From positions 1-5,334 of the forward strand of contig JACQRQ010000013.1 in NCBI GenBank assembly GCA_016206405.1: a DNA stretch of 5,334 nucleotides, written 5' to 3'. The position numbers and the translations under genes were made by a program. The notes under the pieces were generated by a model. It was not told the DNA's origin, did not search any database, and saw only the letters and a program-made list of their open reading frames with translations. Numbering within the stretch: the stretch's first letter is position 1; the number at the start of each line of letters is the position of its first letter. The DNA comes from Elusimicrobiota bacterium. GTDB lineage: Bacteria; Elusimicrobiota; Elusimicrobia; O2-12-FULL-59-9. Positions 1 to 5,334 of this stretch are shown here, piece by piece.

Positions 1-22
1 CCCCGCAGCACTGCGAAGGGGG

Positions 23-57
23 CCAAAGGGCCCAGGCGCCGCATAGGACCAAAGGGC
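23..57. repeat. Pair of CCAAAGGGC direct repeats upstream of the promoter
   Basis: The 9-base word CCAAAGGGC occurs at 23-31 and again at 49-57, both preceded by GG (GGCCAAAGGGC and GGACCAAAGGGC). The starts are 26 bases apart. The first copy also forms part of a short inverted repeat, GGGCC (20-24), loop AAAG, GGCCC (29-33). Both copies lie just upstream of the -35 box at 67. They could be a binding site for an activator or a lineage-specific promoter-upstream element, or simply the G+C-rich end of an upstream gene. What is seen is the repetition; a regulatory role is inferred and unproven. Confidence 0.4.
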
Positions 58-60
58 AAT

Positions 61-70
61 TCAAGCTTGA
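61..70. promoter_or_regulatory. Perfect 10-bp palindrome overlapping the -35 box
   Basis: TCAAGCTTGA reads identically on both strands and overlaps the first four bases of the TTGACA hexamer at 67-72. A dimeric regulator bound here would block RNA polymerase, so this is a candidate operator. A 10-bp palindrome can arise by chance, and no second copy of the full site is seen in the window, only the half TCAAG at 101-105 near the expected transcription start. Confidence 0.3.
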
Positions 71-96
71 CATGCCGGCGCGGAATTGTTTAGGAT
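67..96 (+). promoter_or_regulatory. Sigma70-type promoter for the protease gene or its leader RNA
   Basis: The -35 hexamer TTGACA (67-72) matches the sigma70 consensus in all six positions. An 18-base spacer (73-90) separates it from TAGGAT (91-96), which keeps the conserved T, A and final A-T of the -10 box (4 of 6). Transcription would begin near 102-104, leaving a leader of about 90 bases before the ATG at 194. This promoter also argues against the TTG at 86 as the protease start, because that codon would lie upstream of the -10 box and would not be transcribed. Confidence 0.6.
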
Positions 97-102
97 AGTG
101 TC

Positions 103-156
103 AAGCCGATTCCCGAAGCCAGAACATTTTTGTTTCACCCGGGAATTGGTTTTTTT
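103..156 (+). terminator. Terminator-like stem-loop with T-tract in the protease leader
   Basis: Bases 103-115 (AAGCCGATTCCCG) pair along their whole length with 140-152 (CGGGAATTGGTTT): 13 continuous pairs, with G-U wobbles only at 105/150 and 108/147. Inside the 24-base loop, 122-126 can pair with 131-135 around a TTTT tetraloop. Seven consecutive T (150-156) directly follow the G+C-containing part of the stem. This is the geometry of a Rho-independent terminator on the plus strand. Lying between the promoter and the start codon, it could be an attenuator. It could instead end a roughly 55-base leader RNA, or serve an upstream gene whose end falls near 91-98. No riboswitch class is recognised, and no clear anti-terminator helix was found. 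Confidence 0.55.
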
Positions 157-181
157 ATCCGGATCCGTTGGAGACCTTAAC

Positions 182-187
182 GAGGAG
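182..187 (+). promoter_or_regulatory. Ribosome binding site GAGGAG fixing the protease start
   Basis: GAGGAG lies six bases before the ATG at 194, a standard Shine-Dalgarno distance. It decides the start in favour of this ATG over the in-frame TTG at 86, which has no comparable site and sits within the promoter. The signal peptide also begins exactly at this ATG. Confidence 0.75.
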
Positions 188-193
188 CGTGTT

Positions 194-274
194 ATGCTAA
201 AAAAAGCCTTCCGCCGGCCGGCCGCCGCCGTATGCTTCGTCCTCTTAAGCTTTGGTGCGATGTCGGTTCGCGCG
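194..274 (+). other. Signal peptide of the S8 protease
   Basis: The first 27 codons give a basic n-region (lysines 3 and 4, arginines 7 and 8), a hydrophobic core of about 13 residues (AAAVCFVLLSFGA) and a VRA motif before Gly28 that satisfies the -3/-1 rule for signal peptidase I. The lone cysteine at 14 lies mid-core and is not followed by a lipobox arrangement, so a lipoprotein is unlikely. Export by Sec is inferred from this composition. Confidence 0.8.
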
Positions 275-2620
275 GGCCAGCCCCGCGCCGGTTCCGACGA
301 GATTATCCGGCGGCTGGGTCCCCAGGTCGGGTTGAGCCTCGATCAACGCGGCGACATCGTGTACCTGCGGCCGGACTTTGTGACCGGCCTCACGACGCAG
401 CAAAAGCTCTCGCCCCAAGCCGCAAAAAGAATCATCGGATTTTTAAAATCATCCGACGGCAAGAACCCGCAGGCGGCGATGGCCGACGCCTTGAAGAGCT
501 TCCTCAAGCCTTATCTGAGCGGCGCAGGCTCATCCTTGGAAAGCATGCTTTTCAGCCGCGACGCCCAAGGCAGATTGATTTTGACCCCCACCGGCCAAAA
601 TGTGCTGATGGATATATTGACCGCTCAAGACGGGGTTTTGCTGGCCCCCAAACCGCCGGCTCCCGGAGCGTTGGCCAGCCTCAAAAACCTGGAAAAAACG
701 GGACAAGAAAGCATGGACTCTTTGAGCCGCGGCGGAGACCCGTCCTTCGCCAACGCGGCCATCGGGCGCGATTTCGATCACGCCTCCTTGAGCAAAGACG
801 AAGTTTATGCCTTGCAGCCTTTTAATTGGGAGAGCTTGGGCTCTCAGAAAGAGCGGGATTTAGCCCTTCAGTCCTTCGGAATATCGCCGGAGGCCGCCCG
901 GGACCAGGACCATTCTCTGCGGGTGCTCGTCGCCGCCGAAAAGCAGGTCCAAAAAAACCGCTTATTCGTCCAAGAAGCCCGCTCCGATTCGGGCGCCATC
1001 TATAAGGAATCCGGCTTAAACCCGTCGCTTTTTGAAAAGCACGGCGCCAAAGTCGTCCGCGCCATGGGCAATTTAGTGGCGGTGGACGTCCCGATGGCCC
1101 AAGCCGCCTCTTTGGGAAAGTCTCTGGAACAAAAAGGAATATCGAGCCGGCCTGCGCGCATCGTGCAGGCGGCGGTGGCCGCCCTGGGTTCGGCCCCGAC
1201 TTGGACGTCTCCGCTGCGAAGCGCGCTGCCGTTCGGGAACCTCTCGAAGGCCGCGACCGCCATCCAGCCGCAAAACTTCGCCAGCCGGGACATTCTAAAA
1301 GTCTCCGGCCTGTGGAATCGGGGCATGCAGGGAAGCGGCTCCATCGTCGGCATCATCGATTCGGGATTGGACGCCTCGCACCCGGATTTCAAGGACCGGG
1401 TGCTTTTGGAAATGGACTTCACCAGCAGCGACCCCGCCAAGAAAGACACCAAAGATTATGTCGGCCACGGAACGCATGTGGCGGGCTCGGTCGGCGGCTC
1501 CGGAGCCGCTTCGGACGGCCTCTATAAAGGAATGGCTCCGAAAACGCGCTTCGTCATCGCCAAGGATTTCGGTCGCAGCGGCTCCACCACCGAAGATACG
1601 ATCATCGCCGCCATGAAAGCGCTCAAGGGCCTTCCGAAGGAAACCCGGCCGCAAGTCGTCAATATGAGCTTGGGCGGCCCCGGCTCTCCAGACCACATCC
1701 TGAGCGTGACGGCCAACGAAATGATGGTCAAGGACAATATCATGATGGTGGTCGCCGCCGGCAATTCCGGGCCCAAGCCGCAGACCATCGGAACGCCCGG
1801 CAACGCGCGCTACGTCCTGACGGTGACGGGGGTCAACAAAGACCGCAAAATACCCACCTTCCCATCTCGCGGACCCATCAAGACCGCCGATGGAAATTAC
1901 ATCAAGCCCGACATCTCAACCGTCGCGGGGGACGTCAATTGGAGCAAGATCGGCATGAAGAAGCGCTTGTCGATATGGTTCCGCCGGGAATTCGGGGCGC
2001 AAGAGACGGAAAATCCGATCGTGCCTTTTTCTCCGGAAACGACGCCCAAAGAAACTCCGGCCCAAGAATCCTGCTATTACGACCCGGGGGTCATCTCCGC
2101 GCGCTCCAAGGACGACGCGGATACCGCCTGCAGTTTGGCCGGCAACGCCAAGTACCGTTTCATGACGGGAACTTCGATGGCCAGCCCTCTGGCGGCGGGG
2201 ATCGACGCGGTTATCATCGGCTATCTCAACGAAAAGGGAGCGGCCTACGCCGCCGCCGAAGTCAAAGCGCTGATGATGGAGACGGCGGATTCTCTGGGCG
2301 AGAAGCCCGAGGTGCAGGGCGCCGGGCTTGTCAACGGCGAAAAAATAGCGGCCGCGCTGGAGGAAAGGGTGCGCAAATCGCTTCCCGTGGGCAATATCCC
2401 GGCCATGCTGGCCCAGCAACTCAACCCCCGGCACAAAGTTTTGCTGCAAATCAAAAATCGCTTCCAAACGACCCCGCTCGGCATCCTTGACCGCAAAAAC
2501 AAGCACCTGATCAACAACGACGCCGAGTTTGATTTGATGGCCGAGTCGATTGAAGCGGATTACAAGAACCTGCCTTTCTACGAGCGCTGGTGGATCGACC
2601 TTCAACTGAGAAATTCGTAA
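194..2620 (+). CDS. Secreted subtilisin-family (S8) serine protease with long pro-region
   Basis: An 808-residue endopeptidase predicted to act outside the cytoplasm. Residues 1-27 are a Sec signal peptide (KKAFRR, hydrophobic core, likely cleavage after VRA). Residues 28 to about 240 are an unrecognised, largely helical extension. About 242-327 resembles an I9/fervidolysin-type inhibitory prodomain (LRVLVAAE, then FEKHGAKVVRAMGNLVAVDVP). The catalytic domain spans about 370-722: Asp389 in IIDSGLD, His425 in GHGTHVAG, oxyanion Asn524 in AAGNSG, Ser661 in GTSMASP, plus FPSRGP and KPDIS. All four key residues are present, so it should be active after processing. Asn-to-Ser spacing is 137 residues against 66 in subtilisin, owing to an insertion at about 581-655 that holds the mature protein's only two cysteines (627, 646). 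About 86 residues follow the domain and match nothing I know. The start at 194 is supported by GAGGAG and the signal peptide; the frame extends upstream to a TTG at 86. The S8 assignment is secure; the substrate is unknown. Confidence 0.95.
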   Translation: MLKKAFRRPAAAVCFVLLSFGAMSVRAGQPRAGSDEIIRRLGPQVGLSLDQRGDIVYLRPDFVTGLTTQQKLSPQAAKRIIGFLKSSDGKNPQAAMADALKSFLKPYLSGAGSSLESMLFSRDAQGRLILTPTGQNVLMDILTAQDGVLLAPKPPAPGALASLKNLEKTGQESMDSLSRGGDPSFANAAIGRDFDHASLSKDEVYALQPFNWESLGSQKERDLALQSFGISPEAARDQDHSLRVLVAAEKQVQKNRLFVQEARSDSGAIYKESGLNPSLFEKHGAKVVRAMGNLVAVDVPMAQAASLGKSLEQKGISSRPARIVQAAVAALGSAPTWTSPLRSALPFGNLSKAATAIQPQNFASRDILKVSGLWNRGMQGSGSIVGIIDSGLDASHPDFKDRVLLEMDFTSSDPAKKDTKDYVGHGTHVAGSVGGSGAASDGLYKGMAPKTRFVIAKDFGRSGSTTEDTIIAAMKALKGLPKETRPQVVNMSLGGPGSPDHILSVTANEMMVKDNIMMVVAAGNSGPKPQTIGTPGNARYVLTVTGVNKDRKIPTFPSRGPIKTADGNYIKPDISTVAGDVNWSKIGMKKRLSIWFRREFGAQETENPIVPFSPETTPKETPAQESCYYDPGVISARSKDDADTACSLAGNAKYRFMTGTSMASPLAAGIDAVIIGYLNEKGAAYAAAEVKALMMETADSLGEKPEVQGAGLVNGEKIAAALEERVRKSLPVGNIPAMLAQQLNPRHKVLLQIKNRFQTTPLGILDRKNKHLINNDAEFDLMAESIEADYKNLPFYERWWIDLQLRNS
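1934..2158 (+). other. Insertion within the S8 catalytic domain
   Basis: This covers approximately residues 581-655 of the protease, between KPDIS (571-575) and the GTSMASP serine motif. Subtilisins have only a short loop here. The segment begins with a basic, aromatic stretch (KKRLSIWFRREF), continues through a Pro/Thr/Glu-rich part (PETTPKETPAQES) and ends with a Cys627/Cys646 pair. The boundaries are estimates from motif spacing. A surface loop held by one disulfide and lying near the active site would be well placed to affect substrate access or activation; that role is inference. Confidence 0.6.
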
Positions 2621-2644
2621 GCAAGTTGGACGGCAGGGCGGGCC

Positions 2645-5334
2645 CTAAGAGGACTTTTCCGGCAGTTGTTCGGCCGCCCATTGAAAGCCGGCGCCAGGCC
2701 AGAGAGCGGCCCAGGCCGCTTTCCTAAGCAGATTCCATCCAAGTTTTAATGAAGGCCCGCCGTCCGGCTTCGGGCGGCCGGCTCGGCGCTGCGTCTGGGA
2801 GCGGAGTTTCCGCAGCCGGCCGCGTTCCTGCGCCATATCCCGCTCAAGCTGATCCAAATATCCCCGCAGCCGCTGCCTGCGGTCCTTTAAAGCCTGCCGG
2901 CTGAGCACTTGCTCGCCCAGGCGGCGCGTCTGGCGGGAAAGGCCGTTCAGGCTTGATTTTTCAACCGCCCTGTTCCGCTCCATCTTCGCGAGCTCGGCCC
3001 GCGCCGCTTGGGCTTCCTTCTCAAGCTTCTCCTTTTGGGATAAATGATATTCCCATTCTTTTTCGCGCTCGGCTTGAAGGTCATGGTACCGGCCGGACTG
3101 CTCGCGGTTCCCCTCATAGCCGAGCCATACGCGCACCCGCGCCGTGATCGACTCCAGTCCGGCCCGCTTCGGCCGGGTTTCCAACTGGGCCTCCATCCCG
3201 CGCGAGACGGTGAATTCCGGATCCGCTGGATTTAATGGGCCGACCAAATCGGCGGCCGCGGCGACCGCTTCCCGGCCGGATCGCGCGGAAACCTCGGAGT
3301 CCTCATAGGTCCCTTCCAGCCGGGTGGGATCGCCCGGACTCAGGGTGGTCCCCCGTCCGACGACTTTGGAAACGAAAATTTCCCGGGCGCCCTGGTTGAA
3401 GAAAATCTCCGGCATGGTCAGATCCACCTTCTTGTCCTCCCGGCCGTATCGTTCCATGCGGTTGAAAAATTTCTTTCCTAAAATCAGCTTTTCTCCCTTT
3501 TGCCGGCCCTTCATCTTGCCGTAAACATCGTCTCCGGGAGCCAAATTCCCCTTGATTTCGACGATCGAGGGAAACTCCGTCGGATCCATCAGAACGCGGG
3601 CCTGATCCGGAATCAACTCCAAAATATCGATCGCCCGAAGGCCTTTGCGAAGCAGCCCGTCCCTCACAAGTCCGCCCTCTTGCTGGCGAGCGCGCACCTG
3701 GCCGTGAAAACCGTCGTTATTGAGATCCCGGCCGGTGAAGATTTGCACGAAGTTCTTGAAAACGCCCCTAGGAACTTCGCTTGCCAGGTTGTGCCAGTTA
3801 TAGGGCATATAGCCCCAGCGGCTGGCGCTGTTGGCGCCGCTCTCCGCCCGATGGATCCTTTCCTCAAGGTAATCCCGGTGCAGCAGAATGGGAGCCTGGT
3901 TCTTTTTATTGACCCAGCGCCAAATCCTGACGTTTAGTTTTTCTTCGCCCTTGACGAGCATTTCCTGGTTGACGTCTTGAACCGCCCAAGAGGCCGAAGA
4001 CGCCTTGTTGAGCTTTCGCCGGCTGCGATATATTTTTAACGTCATCCCGGCCCCGGCGCCGGACTCCGGCTCGATCGCCAGGACTTTGCCCTTGACCAAT
4101 ACCGGCGCGCGGTCGCTTGAGCCGAAATCGATGGACAAAGGCTTCGATGATTTCCCGATGGCCGGCGCGGCATAGACGCCCACGAAGCCTCCTTGGGCGT
4201 CCGCCAGAGGATCCAAGTCCCCCTGCGCGGGGGCCAATTTCAAGACGAGGTCATCGGAAGCGAGAAAGCGCCTCGACTTGGCGCGCGCGATGCCGTCGTT
4301 TAGAGCCGGCTCATCCTTATAAATCTCCTTGAGATAGCCGTCGCCGTCCACCGAGAAGCCGTACATCCCGTCGAGTTGGAAGTGCTGCGTGCTGTTTTTC
4401 TCCAGCTTGGCGTCCGACTTGGCCCAGAAACTTCGCGCGGCGTCCACCACGGGCATAAACCCTTTTTCGTCCGCCTTCGTGATATCGGCGGGGTTGCTCC
4501 AGTCCAGCTTAAGCTTCTTGCGTCCGTTCACGGACCGGCCATAGAGCCTGACCAGCTCCCTTTCCTTGTTGATTTTCCACTCCAGGTCGGCCGTCTTATA
4601 GAACCATCTCCGGCTATCGGCCGCCATGGACTCCTCATCGTCATAAGCGCGGAAAAAACGGTCGTCGTCTTCAAGAGAAAATCCATACGCCTTGGTTTTG
4701 AGCTGCAGAAATCCCTTCATGAGCATCTGGCGGCCCTGCCGGCGCGCCTCCATCTCCAGGTGAATCGCTCCCTTGCGGCCGAGCTCCACCGTCTTGAAGT
4801 CGGCCGCCGCCTCGGAATGAATCAGGCTTTGCAGGGTGGGGAATTTCCCCTGAATCAAAGAGCGCTCAGACGCAACCCGGGACTCTGGGGCCGGCTCAAA
4901 GACGTAGAGCTTCAACTTCTGCGGAGGCATGAGCATCGCCTCCCAAGGATGCACGGCGCGGTTGAGCCCCGTGTAAGGATCGGATTCGGCGTCAAAATAC
5001 AGCACCCGGCCGTCCACGCGGGCCTTTTCCAAATCCTCGAAAGTCATTTCCCGGCGGCCGACCAGCACTTCTTGATTCTTCCAAGCCTCAAAACGGCTCC
5101 GCACGAGCTGATTGGCCAGCCACTTTTCCTGAGCCTCCGTGGACTTTTGACCCGCCACATCCAGGCCGCCGACGATTTCCCTGGCCCCCGCCGCGACGGC
5201 TTCCGCCACCGTCTTGGCCGTCGCCATGCCGGCGGGCAGCAGCCACCGGCGGCCTTCCAAAATCACGACCGTATGCGGAGAGCCGGAATCCGGCCGCTGC
5301 ATGGCCTCGACGTCATTGCGGTCCAGCCACATGC
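2645..5334 (-). CDS. Large cysteine-free protein of unknown function with C-terminal coiled coil (5' end probably outside window)
   Basis: I do not recognise a family. From the first visible Met (5332) there are 895 codons to the TAG at 2645-2647. Only two bases precede that Met, so no ribosome site can be judged, and the residues after it (MWLDRNDVEAM) are not a signal peptide; the gene probably continues past the right edge. Numbering from that Met: residues 1-150 look mixed alpha/beta; about 215-238 is acidic (EDDD 221-224, then YDDEE); 240-720 is a strand-rich body with turn motifs such as DGDG (329-332) and DLNNDG (536-541); about 745-850 is highly charged and helical with heptad-like spacing, a likely coiled coil; a Pro/Gly linker (851-861) leads to a Trp-rich tail (Trp866, 874, 878, 885). 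There is no cysteine in the visible protein. An envelope or structural role is possible but unproven. It converges on the protease, so co-transcription is excluded. Confidence 0.8.
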   Translation of the reverse strand, partial: MWLDRNDVEAMQRPDSGSPHTVVILEGRRWLLPAGMATAKTVAEAVAAGAREIVGGLDVAGQKSTEAQEKWLANQLVRSRFEAWKNQEVLVGRREMTFEDLEKARVDGRVLYFDAESDPYTGLNRAVHPWEAMLMPPQKLKLYVFEPAPESRVASERSLIQGKFPTLQSLIHSEAAADFKTVELGRKGAIHLEMEARRQGRQMLMKGFLQLKTKAYGFSLEDDDRFFRAYDDEESMAADSRRWFYKTADLEWKINKERELVRLYGRSVNGRKKLKLDWSNPADITKADEKGFMPVVDAARSFWAKSDAKLEKNSTQHFQLDGMYGFSVDGDGYLKEIYKDEPALNDGIARAKSRRFLASDDLVLKLAPAQGDLDPLADAQGGFVGVYAAPAIGKSSKPLSIDFGSSDRAPVLVKGKVLAIEPESGAGAGMTLKIYRSRRKLNKASSASWAVQDVNQEMLVKGEEKLNVRIWRWVNKKNQAPILLHRDYLEERIHRAESGANSASRWGYMPYNWHNLASEVPRGVFKNFVQIFTGRDLNNDGFHGQVRARQQEGGLVRDGLLRKGLRAIDILELIPDQARVLMDPTEFPSIVEIKGNLAPGDDVYGKMKGRQKGEKLILGKKFFNRMERYGREDKKVDLTMPEIFFNQGAREIFVSKVVGRGTTLSPGDPTRLEGTYEDSEVSARSGREAVAAAADLVGPLNPADPEFTVSRGMEAQLETRPKRAGLESITARVRVWLGYEGNREQSGRYHDLQAEREKEWEYHLSQKEKLEKEAQAARAELAKMERNRAVEKSSLNGLSRQTRRLGEQVLSRQALKDRRQRLRGYLDQLERDMAQERGRLRKLRSQTQRRAGRPKPDGGPSLKLGWNLLRKAAWAALWPGAGFQWAAEQLPEKSS
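2783..3100 (-). other. Predicted coiled coil of the large unknown protein
   Basis: Residues of about 745-850 are almost entirely Glu, Lys, Arg, Gln, Ala and Leu, with recurring leucines at three- and four-residue spacing (for example EKLEKEAQAARAELAKMER and LRGYLDQLERDM) and no proline. A Ser/Asn/Gly break (VEKSSLNGLSRQ) splits it into two helices, compatible with one long coiled coil or a helical hairpin. It would serve oligomerisation or act as a spacer. The call is from residue pattern by eye. Confidence 0.65.

Noticed and set aside
1..44. Possible divergent gene starting with ATG at 44 on the minus strand (MRRLGPLAPFAVLR)
   Set aside because: It looks faintly like a signal peptide start, but only 14 codons are visible and no ribosome binding site precedes it; it cannot be supported.
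1..98. Tail of an upstream plus-strand gene ending at 46, 93 or 98
   Set aside because: All three frames are open from the left edge for a short distance, but none of the 14-31 residue peptides has a recognisable character. It remains possible and bears on the reading of the hairpin at 103-156.
86..193. Upstream in-frame TTG start that would add 36 residues to the protease
   Set aside because: It lies before the -10 box, has no ribosome binding site, and would bury the signal peptide inside the protein; the ATG at 194 has GAGGAG at the right distance.
232..2605. Other open frames inside the protease gene on both strands, up to 229 codons
   Set aside because: They are rich in Arg, Gly and Pro as expected for out-of-frame reading of G+C-rich DNA, lack ribosome sites, and overlap a clearly real gene.
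2702..2723. Nine-pair hairpin (GAGAGCGGC, loop CCAG, GCCGCTTTC) as a terminator for the protease gene
   Set aside because: It is not followed by a T-tract, lies inside the coding 3' end of the opposite gene, and is explained by alanine-rich codons there.
3727..3799. Resemblance of residues 513-535 of the unknown protein (EVPRGVFKNFVQIF) to the MlaA/VacJ outer-membrane lipoprotein signature
   Set aside because: Only a VP-x-x-V and an NF coincide by eye; the surrounding sequence and protein length do not fit MlaA.
2953..4332. Plus-strand open frames opposite the unknown protein, up to 145 codons
   Set aside because: The long minus-strand frame has coherent domain composition, while the plus-strand frames are short and fragmentary with no family resemblance.
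4506..4515. Perfect palindrome AGCTTAAGCT
   Set aside because: It lies within codons for KLKL in the minus-strand gene and is explained by that coding sequence.

Overview
The window looks like a G+C-rich bacterial chromosome fragment from an uncultured or poorly characterised lineage. It holds two large genes that converge tail to tail, plus a compact and unusually structured leader region at the left end. There is no rRNA, tRNA, CRISPR array, insertion sequence or phage gene to place the organism. The protease has a classical signal peptide, a GAGGAG ribosome binding site and a sigma70-type promoter, which fits a diderm bacterium such as an Elusimicrobiota- or deltaproteobacteria-like lineage. 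That placement is an impression from style only and is weak.

Layout. Bases 1-193 are non-coding as far as can be seen. They hold a repeated CCAAAGGGC element, a perfect 10-bp palindrome overlapping the -35 box, a good sigma70-like promoter (67-96), and then a 13-bp stem-loop followed directly by seven T residues (103-156), 37 bases before the start codon. Bases 194-2620 (+) encode an 808-residue secreted subtilisin-family (S8) serine protease with an intact Asp/His/Asn/Ser active site. It carries a very long N-terminal pro-region and a roughly 65-75-residue insertion just before the catalytic serine. Bases 2645-5334 (-) encode at least 895 residues of a large protein I cannot assign to a family. 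It is entirely cysteine-free, has a mixed alpha/beta body, and ends in a roughly 100-residue charged coiled coil followed by a short tryptophan-rich tail. Its true start probably lies beyond the right edge.

How they fit together. The two genes are convergent, with 24 bp between stop codons, so they are not an operon and nothing in the sequence proves a shared function. One is clearly exported. The other, by its lack of cysteine and its composition, may also belong to the cell envelope. The observations most worth following are the terminator-like hairpin inside the protease leader (a possible attenuator, a short leader RNA, or the terminator of an unseen upstream gene), the two-cysteine insertion in the protease, and the unassigned large protein.
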